Positions 12,130-22,800 of a stretch of 64,000 nt of DNA are shown in pieces. The stretch comes from Galerina marginata. Its lineage: Eukaryota > Basidiomycota > Agaricomycetes > Agaricales > Galerinaceae. Positions within the stretch are counted from its first letter, which is position 1; the number at the start of each line of letters is the position of its first letter. The stretch is taken from assembly GCA_023014335.1 (NCBI GenBank), contig JAECYW010000003.1, positions 4,030,001-4,094,000 on the forward strand, given 5' to 3'. Position numbers and translations under genes: made by a program. The notes beneath the pieces were generated by a model. It had not been told where the DNA came from. It was given only the letters and a program-made list of their open reading frames with translations, and ran no database searches.

Positions 12130-12665
12130 GTGAGAACTATTTCAGAGGGTCGCGATAGATGAGGTGGTTAAGGACGTACCTAAGCTGTTGCTCTTCCTGT
12201 GAAAGAGAAACAATTAAACGAAGTACATGAAACATGAGAAGGTAACACTGACAACAGTGAAAATTTGCAAGTGCGGCATGAGAAAAGAGTGTACAAAGGC
12301 CACGAAGGTGTAGGCGGGTCTTCATGTTGAGTATCAGTAACAACGCAGACATTTCAGACATCTAGGCCGAATGATGAGAGATCGCAGATGACGGCGCAGA
12401 TTGCAAGTGGGTCGACGTTGGAGAGTTCTACAGGGTTTCGATGTTCTTTGGGCGCACAATTAAGCGCGGCCTAGAGGTTGGAGTAAGATGGAAGTGTCAT
12501 GACAAAATAAATCCAGATACGGACCAGCCAATAATCTGGGAATGTGGCAAATGCCAAATCTACAATTTCATCCTAAAATGTGACATAAAGATCGCTATTC
12601 CTCTAGAAAAGGACGTCAACCATGAATTTGACGACGAGGGCGACCGATCGTGTGGTGCGGGTGTA
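12130..12665 (-). pseudogene. Degenerate copy of the gene downstream of BRR2
   Basis: Minus-strand sequence matching the unidentified gene at 45,345-46,204 (MSALLLILNMKTRLHLRGL, then the EEQQLRYVLNHLIYRDPL exon). It sits in the same convergent position behind a BRR2 3' end. The 12,440-12,665 part matches 45,835-46,060 at nucleotide level, but the first exon is interrupted. About 80 bp present in the intact gene near 45,590-45,665 is missing here. This shows that BRR2 and its neighbour were duplicated as one segment. Confidence 0.75.
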
Positions 12666-13052
12666 AACGGCACTTTTGATGTTTGGACAAGCTTGCCACG
12701 AACCTAATACGAGCGCGTACTCCGCAGTCCTTCCCTCAAAGAATGGCTGTGTCACTGTCGAGCCAGTATAGAGGGTCGAGGTTGAACACGTAGGAACGGC
12801 GTCGGTGTGTTGCGTGGAAGCTAGAAGTTGTAAATACAGAATAAGTCAAGGTTGATATCTGAGCCCACTGAGGTCGGGATGAATCAGAATTGGGGACTGA
12901 CATTCGTGAGTTTACCATGGGATCGTGGATCATCTCTCCGATCTATTCTTTGATCATTGGTTAAAAATGAGTCGAGGTTCTCTGTGTCAGAAAAGAAAGG
13001 GGAAAGGCATACCAGCGGTCAGTGTTGCAGATTTGTGCGGACGGAGAGGTAC

Positions 13053-13768
13053 CTGCCGCTTGTGACCTAGTTTCTCGAGGACTTCGCATTCCAGTTGGAG
13101 GACCACTGTTGAGTTGATATCTGCGGGGAGAGGCCGTGCTCTGAGAGTAGTCTCCGCATTGGTTTGAGAGCTATAATTTGCGCTGTTCGTGAAACGTTAA
13201 AATAGCGAAGCAAAAGGAGAAAAGAAAAACACACCATCGGGATCAGCTACATCCCTCTCTCCCAGGCAAGATAGTCATAGGTCTCGTTATCGGTTTTTTA
13301 ATCGTACGTTTCGTCGTCCGAGAAGGGGATGAACGGCCTGTAGTGCGAGTCGTCGCCCACGAGCAGGCTCTGCGATATCGAGGTGCACATGTTGTATGGG
13401 GGATACGGGCGGAGGATATCAGATAGGTCGATGGTGATCGTGACGGGCGGTATGAGGTGCCGTTTTGACGATGACGACGAGGCATGGCCACCGTCGTACG
13501 TGTAATCGGTAATCGTGCATAATTCAGTAAGAGCCTTGGGGTCGACTGGCTTTTTTAATGGTGATTTTGTCGGTTTAGGCTGGGGACGAGGGCGAGCGTA
13601 CGGGCGGGAGAGGCTGGCGATGGTTTGTTGAGAATGTTCGTAATCCCAAGTGAAATAGTCATTCCAGACAGACTCGTAGGTCTGGATAACAAGGTCAATT
13701 GAGTCGGCAGGAAGTTCATAAGGCTCTTCTTGAGAGTCTGGGACCATTGACAAGTCCGAATCCTCCAT
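13053..13768 (-). pseudogene. Unidentified acidic/Ser-Pro gene, probably broken
   Basis: A 156-codon minus-strand frame starts MEDSDLSMVPDSQEEPYELP at 13,768. It is rich in Asp, Pro and Ser, with a basic PKPTKSPLKKPVDPK stretch. It ends in TAA at 13,298-13,300, but the same frame continues with KTDNETYDYLAWERG and, after a one-base shift, ERDVADPD. A plausible intron then leads to a second exon (about 13,172-13,053) reading SQTNAETTLRARPLPADI...LECEVLEKLGHKRQ. The stop plus shift suggest a decayed gene, though a genuine early terminus is possible. The product is not recognised. A trace of the same gene lies upstream of intact BRR2 (37,316-37,550), so it may be BRR2's ancestral divergent neighbour. 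Confidence 0.45.
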
Positions 13769-13929
13769 AATGGGAGAAAATCTGAGAAAATCTGTTTTGA
13801 ACGGTTGGGGATTGGAGATGCGGTATAAACAAGTCAGAACGTGTATGTCGCGTGTATTTCTGTTCCCCCGCCTGTTAAAAATGGACAGTCAATAAGTTAA
13901 CAGACATGTAACACGTCTTGGGTACTATG

Positions 13930-14345
13930 GGTAAGGAGGAGAACAAGTCAGATAACAGAGTCATGACCGCGACTTTCGTGTCACTTAGCAATTACATAAT
14001 CAACAATTGTTGACGCGCTCATTGATGCAGATGAACCACCTTTTCTTCAACCATCTCTGAGATCTGAGTCCGGTCAAGGTTGATCCGACCTCCTTGGCTG
14101 CAGTGCATCTACGGCGCCATCTCATCGCTCGCCTGTGCTTGACCGCTTAAATACCCATTCCGAGCATGTACTCGAGTATTGTTGCATAGTGGCCCTTCTA
14201 TAAATGATGGACAGAAGGCTATCGATGAACACGAAAGACGAAAGGATCAAAATATTACCCAGGAAACTAAGGAAACACACCTGGATCTCGGAAACGGAGC
14301 AGCAGGAGCGAGCTTTAACAAGGGCCAAAATTTGCCTGGGTCCGG
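13930..14345 (+). pseudogene. BRR2: BRR2 leader trace plus cassette head
   Basis: The GAACAAGTCAGATAACAGAG and AGCAATTACATAATCAACAA blocks match the DNA just upstream of the BRR2 start. A short ATCTACGGCGCCATCTCATC block follows. From about 14,190 the sequence matches the head of the repeat cassettes (ATGATGGACAGAAGGCTATC, ACACCTGGATCTCGGAAACG). Coding sequence is almost gone. It is read as the most decayed member of the 5' relic family. Confidence 0.5.
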
Positions 14346-15544
14346 ACGATAAAAGAACGAGCGTCTTGGTATGTACTGTCGGATTCATTTTTTGCTTCCC
14401 TCTTGACGAGCCCTATATAAATAGGACTCATAACCGGCTTGACAGTGATAGAGCATTCTGGAAGTTTCTGACGCAGTCGCCATATATCTTCTTTCCAATC
14501 CGTTATATAAACTGCGAAGTTCACCCGTAGTATCTCGTCTCCGAGCTCCTGTCAACAACACGCAGATGCATCGACGATGGATGGCATGAGGCAAAACGGA
14601 TGCTTGCATCAGCTTGCATCTTCTAAAATCCTGCGTGTTTCACGCATACGGGCACATCGATGATTTCAAGGTCCAGATCGAGCATGGGTTATGACATGAG
14701 GTAAAACGTTTTGAAACTTGATGAGCCCAGATGCTGACGATTACCAACAGGTGTTCTGTCACATTTCCTGCAGGAAGTCGTGCATCATCCATTGTGCACT
14801 GCTGCGTTTCGAGGACACTCCTCGACAAGACCTTCTCGCTACTCATCCGACCACTCCTCCTCTGATGGCAACGTCCTGGCGCGGCTTTTGGCCCCACGAC
14901 CTCGCCACTACACGGTCCTCTGGCAGATAATAGGGCACTCTTGCGTCGTTACGGCTCTGTCCTTAGGGCCCATTCATGATTTTCTCTTACTGTCACTTCG
15001 CCAGTTAATTGTTACACCGTAGCATATCAACAATGCAAAATGGCACATAAACACGAAAAGGCTCACAAGCACTGTACGAAAGACGTCTTGAAATTGCCCC
15101 CTTAAGCTCCTCCTGTACTTGAACCTTTGAACGCGGAAGCCACATGCCCGGACGGAAGATTGACGCTGTACGATCGCCATTTTTTTTTTTGGACGACGTT
15201 TTCTTCCAATCAATCCCGGACCTCCTTAATCACTTGGTCGACAACGGTCAGATAAGCTCTGAAACGTACTTGAACATTCCAACGCGGAGGTCACTTCCGG
15301 GTGGAAAATTGGCGCCGTGCGGTTGTCATTTTTTGGATGCCGTTTTTCCTCAACAGATGTGCTCAGTCATTAGTTAAGATCGGTCAGATTTAGAAAACCA
15401 TGCGTCGATGGCAGAATTGCCTGCCTGTGATTATCTTGCGTCACATCTCGGACAGCGTACAAAAGCGTACAAAAGTACGAGGGCAAGGTCTGTTTTATAA
15501 CCCAGCTTTCTGGTGTCTGTTGCGCTTCGCACTTCTTTCATACG
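14346..15544. other. Region without a recognised gene
   Basis: Contains a TATATAAATAG box at 14,414-14,424 followed by GACTC. This resembles the TATAAATAGGACTC box of the GTPase gene at 19.9 kb and hints at a lost GTPase paralogue promoter. No GTPase coding sequence follows within the next kilobase. A pair of direct repeats lies at 15,117-15,370. TTTATAAC near 15,493 may be the TATA-like element of the 15,545 gene. Confidence 0.4.
15117..15370 (+). repeat. Two diverged direct repeats, period about 150 bp
   Basis: Copy 1 (from about 15,117) and copy 2 (from about 15,268) share TACTTGAAC, AACGCGGA, GGAAGATTG/GGAAAATTG, a CCATTTTT/TCATTTTT tract and GACG/TGCCGTTTT. They lie just upstream of the first GTPase gene and contain no clear ORF. 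Confidence 0.55.
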
Positions 15545-17808
15545 ATGCCCCCTTCCGCCGTGTCACCAGATGCGTTTGAGACGGGTACACCTGACTTACC
15601 TTCGAGAGTTGAGGAAACTCTCGGTGCTTGCTCACAGTACGCGACATCCTTTCGTCAATGTCTAATTATTTCTCACTGCTAATAGATTTCGGATCCTCCT
15701 TATTGGAAATGTTGGAAATTTTCCTTAGCACTCTATTTACTATCCGTACTAACGTTAGGCTAGAGTGGAGTCGGCAAGTCTTCACTGGTTGGCAGTATTT
15801 TCAACATCAGTTTGAACGTATGTGCTCGTCTTCCTTCCCTTTGACGATATCTGAGTGTCATAGGATATCGATATTGCGCATGATCGTGCCGGAAGAGCTG
15901 ATATTACTCATGGATATACATCGGACGAAAATCCGCGATTTATCTTGCACGATAGTCAAGGGTTTGAAGCCGGTTCCACGGGGAATTGGGACACGGCCGA
16001 AAATTTTCTCCGGGACACGGCCGCAAAGGGAATAGAGAGCCGAGTTCATGCAATTTGGTAGGTTATTACCGTTCAAGTTTTATCTAGAATATCTCACACC
16101 CATCTTTAATAGGCTTTGCGTCGAGGCCCCTCGGGACGGCGCGAGGTTACAGCAGACTGGCGACGAGAAGCTCCTCTCGCTCGCTCGACAATGTGAGGTT
16201 AATGTAAATTCTCAATTCCGCCGCCCCCTGACTGCGAGTCAAGTACACATTCCCGTTATTATTGTCTTTACAAAGTACGACATCCTTATCGACGAGCAAC
16301 ATTTCGAGGCTGAGAATGAGGGGGTCGTGCTTTCTGATGCTGAGGCAGCAAAAAAGGCGGAGGCTTCTTTCAATGATCGTGTCAAAACACTTAAAGCGAA
16401 GGAGGTCGTTATTGTCAAAGTATCAACCGATAGGGACTATGCCGGTCGGTCTTCTTAATCGCCCCCTGTAACAGAAATCTCATACATCACAGAACGGCTT
16501 GACACACTTGAAGACTTGACTAATGTGACTCGCAAATGTCTCGCTGACGCCTCTAGTGTCATTGCCAGCACGAACCCATCGCACGAGAGCCGTAGCCAAA
16601 AAGCCGCACAACAAAAAGCTGAAAAACAAAGAGCAGAAGGAGTATCGGTGCTATGGACCACTGCTCAGCGAATAAGTGCATCCCAGAAGGTTGAAACCTC
16701 CATCAGGTGTGTCCTTAGCCTACGTCCCGACCGCTTGGTATTAATCGTCGATCGTCATTGTATTCAGCGAAGGCTTTAAAAGTATGTATTTTCTCGCTTC
16801 AATAACCCTACTCCTCGCTCACATTTCACAGAATATTGGCGTGATTTAGGAAAGAGTGCATTCTTTCAAGGACATACTGTGGCCCAATGTGTCTTCCGTA
16901 TCCACGACGACATTCTTAAAGTCTGGAATTTCAGTGATCCACACAAGGTTCAAGTTCTGACGCTCTTTATCGACAGTCCCAATCTAATTAAACCTCTTTA
17001 GCTACTTTATAGGGAGGATTTTTTCACGCAAATGATAGACCTCGTCAGTCCACTATTAGAGGGACATGAAGCTGAAGTCCAACAGTAAATCGATTTCTGT
17101 CCAGTACCCCATGTCCTGAATTTTTTTTTGCAGGGATAACTCGGCAGAAAAGCTCTTGAGTGCGCTGGGTAGTGCTGCCCCGGCTGTTATGAGTTTTCCA
17201 CATATGCTAATTGCGGCCGGGATTGCCGGGATTGGATTCGTGGCATTCAAATTCCTCTACGGAAGATATCAAAAATTGTACGGTTTTTTACTGTTGGCGT
17301 GCCGTATGCTTCTGATGCTTCTGATCTTTGTCTGCGACTATCTAGACCTTTGACTGCGAGATATCTGGGAGCATATATCGTCGATCTCACTTGTGTTCTC
17401 CATCGCCTCTTTGTGAAAACGCGCCTTACGGATCCACCGACACCTTTGTCGAAGGAACTCATTTTTAGCGTGGTGAATACTTACAAAGAAGAGGATTTGT
17501 GGCTCGTCCACAAACGTGTCTCCCAGATGAACTTTATGCTCGACTACGAAGGGAAAATCAAGGATCTAATTTACACAACCATTCCACTTCCACAACCCAC
17601 TCACATTCCTCAGGATGACGAACACATTACGCCTGTACCTCGGGCCGCCCAACACAATACATCTATTCCTCCAGACAGCAGCCATTACGCGCCTTCTGTA
17701 TCGGCTTCAAACTTCGACGCATCAAAATACCCAGAAGGTGGAAAGAAGTCGGAGAGGCGTCAGCGTAAACGGGAAGACAAGGGCCATTCAAGTTGTATAA
17801 TTGTTTAG
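15545..17808 (+). CDS. P-loop GTPase with membrane segment and C-terminal CaaX box
   Basis: A multi-exon model restores a complete GTPase. Exon 1 is 15,545-15,636 (MPPSAVSPDAF), then 15,686-15,710 (FRILLIGN), then 15,764-15,817 (SGVGKSSLVG). Splicing out 15,711-15,763 (branch site TACTAAC) completes the G1 loop GNSGVGKS. The exon from 15,864 gives the G3 motif DSQGFE, and 16,244 onward gives VFTKYD (G4, TKxD). Later exons read KKYWRDLGKSAFFQG and DDILKVWNFSDP, then a hydrophobic helix (PHMLIAAGIAGIGFVAFKFL, about 17,200-17,265). The final exon (17,344-17,808) ends CIIV-stop, a CaaX-type prenylation signal. The family is the fungal lineage-expanded G-domain proteins. The substrate of any downstream pathway is unknown. 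Membrane attachment is inferred from the helix plus CaaX. All junctions were placed by motif and frame. Confidence 0.8.
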
Positions 17809-19760
17809 GTGACTTTTATCCGTTCTATTTCATTATCTTCAGCTGATTACGATCGAAAATACTTAGGAGGAACCAGTTTAAATACCGTTGCGAGACAGAT
17901 GTTTTCAAGCTTGCTAGCCACCTTTCTTCGGCCTATATAGTCATTTTAAGCAGCTCTTAATATCAGGTTCTTACTTCCAGTAGAATGTACGTGGTATTCG
18001 AGTACCATTGAAAGGAGTTGTTACGATGGCCATTTCAGGGAGCTTGTCGAGAGCTTCCTAGTCGAACAATTTTGCTTCTTTCTTCTCCAGACATTCTATA
18101 GCGATCTCTGTCAACGGGGACCAATGCCTTCGTCTAGAGATTAAAATTCGATATTTTATCACTACTCCAACACGCGTCACGACCTTCACGTCGTGGCAAA
18201 TATCAGCCATACCTTCGAGTTCTGCATGGACAAGGCAGTCTAATGTTTCACGGCGTCCGGTGTTCACTCCAAGACCAGGAAGGGATAACATGCAGGTAAA
18301 GGTTATGTCTTATTCTTAATTCCAAAGACACCGGCTAACCTAGTATCGAAGTTCTACATGTTCCTGTACCCGACGAGCCCTTCTAAACATCGAAAAACGT
18401 CCCATTCAGCCGAGACGCGGGTCTGGAAACTCAAAAAATTGTCCAAAGGGTCCAAATGCCAACCAAATCCCTGCCGTTGAAACTTGAACGTTCGTCTCCT
18501 TGCTTGATTGGTCACCTCAGTAAAACATTAGCCCAATTTGCAGGCTACATAATAATTCGCTTACCTTACACCTGAGAATCGAGCTATTATAGACCACTTT
18601 CCAACTGCGACCATGCGACTGGGCCAAACTATATGCTAGATGCGAGGAAGTTTTCAATGAATCATGCGAGGCGCAGACGCTCCAGGAACACCTTGTCTTG
18701 TTGCTGGAGCGATGTGCGGAAAAAAGATGGGAAACTCACTTCAAATGTCGTGTCCATTGGGTCGACCAATTCTTGTATCGTGAATGGAAACCTCACTTGA
18801 ACGCGATCCTATATTGATCCGGGAAATCTTTCGCGCTCTTTGGATCATCCTGATGGATCCCACAAACATAGTAGAGTAGATAGTGCGAACAACAGGGGTC
18901 ATTTGCAACGAAAGAGAGGAAGTCCGGATGTTCGAAAAGTCATAGCCGGAAATAACCCGACAAATGGCGCATACAGTCACTGCGAAATACATGTAGGCAG
19001 TGATCAGTGAAATCCAAGTATCCTCAACATAAGTTGATACACCTACCCGTTGGAGTCTTAGGCGCCAAGACTCTCACCGCTTCATCTCAGAGTACCCCAG
19101 AGTTAGCTGGAGAAACCTGAACGGGAATACATCTGTGGCGACCGAGGGGGCGGCGGGGTCGGATGATGGGAGAGGGAAGAAAGTAACGAAGGAATTATTT
19201 TTCGCGCTATAGATGAGAACGGACATAGTGAAAAGAACGGTCGAAACGACAGGGTGAAAGACGAACAGAATCCAGAAGCCCATAAGTCAATCGGACGATT
19301 GCGACATTCAAAGGAAAGCCGGAGCTATTCCCTGTGCTCCCAATAACGCATAAAAGACGACATCCTGTCGCAGACTCCAACAAAAAAGCCCCAGTCCGCA
19401 GACAGCTTCAGACCTGTTTGTGACCGATTTCGACTGGGAAGCCTGAGTGCTCACTGCTAGATATTGCTGTCTCGATGACCGAGAGAGAGAACAAACATAC
19501 CTGGATTGGAACGTCCGCGTTCCGTTGGCCAGGACTTGGAATGCAAAATCATCACTTGCCCCCACCTCCAGACGTTGTTCAAGGCTTGTCCGGTGTGGGA
19601 TTTCATAGAAAGTTGGAACGAGGCCGTGACAACATAGTCTCACTTAGACAGACCATGAGAGCGCTTGTGTACATAGGGATCAAGGCCAGCACATTCGGCT
19701 GAACGGTGCTGGTGAGAGGATGATGAGAGGGCTTGCTCAGATTCAGGCGACTCAGAAACG
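17809..19760. other. Intergenic; possible minus-strand membrane-protein remnants
   Basis: Short minus-strand frames at 19,074-19,283 (GFWILFVFHPVVSTVLFTMSV) and 19,308-19,380 (RQDVVFYALLGAQG) are hydrophobic. With the frame at 18,741-18,992 they could be exons of a multi-spanning membrane protein, but I could not join them in frame. The frame at 18,058-18,291 (minus) is not recognised. The region may hold a decayed gene. Confidence 0.25.
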
Positions 19761-19776
19761 ACGTTCACCGGCCTTC

Positions 19777-19785
19777 TATAAATAG
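19777..19785 (+). promoter_or_regulatory. TATA box of the second GTPase gene
   Basis: TATAAATAG lies 92 bp upstream of the chosen ATG at 19,869. It makes the in-frame ATG at 19,800 unlikely as the start, because that codon would lie at or before the expected transcription start. Confidence 0.6.
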
Positions 19786-19868
19786 GACTCTCAGGTCTCG
19801 TGGTCAGATGTTACGAGAAGCCAAGTAACCCGGTCGCACAAAGCTCTTTGTCGAATCCTACCATCGAG

Positions 19869-22800
19869 ATGGCTGATAATCGCGGACAGACTGCCAAAGA
19901 GTCCAAAGGAATTCGCAGTCGACTGAAGGACTTCAAGAAGGCCATAGGACTTGGATCGCGGAGTACTAGTACGCCTCAAAGCCGCTCGAATTCGCCTGCG
20001 AACGTCGTTCAAGTTGCTCCGCCAGTCGCTACCGCGCCTCCGTCTGGTGTTTTGCCTCCACCACCAATTACTTTGCCACCACCTGCTTCTCAGCCTCCGC
20101 CTGTTGCTGAACCTCCCGTTATTTTGCCACCATCTGCTTCTCAGCCCCAGCCTGCTGCTGAAGCTCCAGTCGTTCCCGTGCCTGCAGCTGATTCCTCACC
20201 CGCTGCAACAATCGATCCAGTCACGGTTGAAGAAGCTGCAAAACTTCGGGAAAAATACACTCGCTTTCGCATTCTTGTTATTGGGAGGGCGAATGCTGGT
20301 AAAACAACGCTGCTAAAGCGGGTGTGCAATACAACTGAGGAGCCATCCATTTATGACGAGGATAAAAACCTGGTGAGCTCTCTGCTTATTTTCATATCTC
20401 ACTCTCATTATTTCTTCATCAACAGCTTGAACCAACCTCTGAGGTGTGGCTTGGTGATTTTTGCACCTACCTTAAACCAGATGACTGATGTCAACATTTA
20501 GCGTGGACTCCATGATGTTCATCGTTCATTTGTCTTTAAAAGCAACCCAGGTTTCATCTTCCATGACTCACCTGGCTTTGAGGCTGGGGGAGAGGAGGAA
20601 CTCAAGGCTGTGATGGCTTTCATTCACAAGTGCTCAAAGGCCACAGATGTTGATGATCAAATTCATGCTATCTGGTATGTTTTCATTACTGTTTTCAGTG
20701 CAGTTTTAGTGACTATGTGATCAGGTTCTGCTTCAATCCAGATGTATCTCGTCCTTTATCACTGTTAGAAAAGAAATTCTTCAATGAAGATCGTGCCTGG
20801 AATGGTAACCTCATCTGGATTATCTAAATGTTTATTGGAAAATGACAAAATACAGTCCCAGTTGTGGCAATCTTCATGAAATTTGATGATCTTATCAAAC
20901 AGGTCTATAACAGAAAAAAAGGCAAAGAGGAAAATGTCAAAAATGCATTGAATACTTTAGACACAAAATTCAAGCAGCCACTCAGCGACTACAAATTCTC
21001 TCCTCGTACTTATGTGCAATTTGAAGGTGGGTTATGTGTTATTCAGTAGCTGATCTTGAGACTGATGCCAAATCAGCTATCCACAAGGATGAAGGTGATC
21101 ATCAGAAACAGGTTGGGGAACTAATTAAACAGACAGCAGCATCAATCGACAATCTTGCACTGAAGATGCTGTTTGTCACTATTCAACAAAATAACATGGA
21201 GCTTTGTATTGAATATGCAGTGAATGAGTATGTTGCACACTTTTCTATTCTTGCTGAAACTTATTTTGTGTTGCAGATATATCTTTGTTATTACTAATGA
21301 TGTGGTATGGTTTTTTGAAAATATCAGATATGCCTCTACTGAAATGAATATAGGTGGATTTGATTGAAAAAGTTGCAAGTTGGTTTGGACATTGCTACAG
21401 AACGGTATGTAATAATATTAAATGTTGTTTTCTAAATGACAGTGGAAGTTAAAAAGGATTATGTGAGAAAATTTCTTGTGTGTCAGAAATTGAACACATT
21501 GGTGATAGATTTTAGGATGTAAGTAATATACTATTCCTTATAAAAAATAGTATTGACAGACATATTTAGTATGTAAGTATAATGATTAAAGTGTTGGACA
21601 ATTACCTTGGACAATTACCTGAGAAGTAATTTCAAAGGGAAAAAAGGTCAGATTTGAATTAATTACAGAATAATATCTGAATACAGTTTACAGATGGTGA
21701 TTAAATGGATTATTAGTGGTTAATTTTAATTGCTGACAATTCTTCCACCAAATTCCATCCAGTCTGTGAGTTGTGTGCACATTCATAAGCTTGATTTTGA
21801 TTGCTGACATTTCCTGCATCAAATTCCATCCAGTTGGTGAGTTGTGTGCACATTTATGAGCTTGATTTTGATTGCTGACATTTCCTGCCTCAAATTCCAT
21901 CCAGGCAGTGAGTTGTGTGCACATTCATAAGCTTGATTTTAATTGCTAATATTTCCTGCATCAAATTCCATCCAGGCAGTGAGTTGTGTGCACATTCATA
22001 AGCTTGATTTTAATTGCTAACATTTCCTGCATCAAATTCCATCCAGAAAGTGAGTTGTGTGCACATTCACAAGCTTGATTTTAATTGCTGATATTGACTG
22101 CATCAAATTCCATCCAGACAGTAAGTTGTGTGCATGTTTATGAGCTTGATATTAATTGCTGACATTTTCTGTATCAAATTCCATCCAGTTGGTGAGTTGT
22201 GTGCACATTCATGAGCTTGATTTTGATTGCTGACATTTTTTGCATCAAATCTCATCCAGGCAGTGAGTTGTGTGCACATTCATGAGCTTGATTTTGATTG
22301 CTGACATTTTTTGCATCAAATCTCATCCAGGCAGTGAGTTGTGTGCACATTCATAAGCTTGATTTTGATTGCTGACATTTCCTGCATCAAATTCCATCCA
22401 GTTTGTAAGTTGTGTGCACATTCATGAGCTTGATTTTGATTGCTGACATTTCCTGCATCAAATTCCATCCAGGCAGTGAGTTGTGTGCACATTCATGAGC
22501 TTGATTTTAATTGCTAACATTTTCTGCATCAAATTCCATCCAGTTGGTGAGTTGTGTGCACATTCATGAGCTTGATTTTGATTGCTGATATTTCCTGCAT
22601 CGAATTCCATCCAGAAAGTGAGTTGTGTGCACATTCACAAGCTTGATTTTGATTGCTGACATTTCCTGCATCAAATTCCATCCAGACAGTAAGTTGTGTG
22701 TACATTCATAAGCTTGATTTTGATTGCTGACATTTCCTGCATCAAATCCCATCCAGGCAGTGAGTTGTGTGCACATTCATAAGCTTGATTTTGATTGCTA

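Noticed and set aside
16048..16458. Separate short gene beginning at the ATG at 16,048
   Set aside because: The frame passes through an intron (16,058-16,112). It is an internal part of the 15,545-17,808 GTPase, whose G1 and G3 motifs lie upstream.
21688..22776. Minus-strand frames in the 71-bp array (MCTQLTAWM repeats) as a repeat protein
   Set aside because: The period is not divisible by three, so the frame changes every unit and the frames are short. They are a by-product of the repeat.
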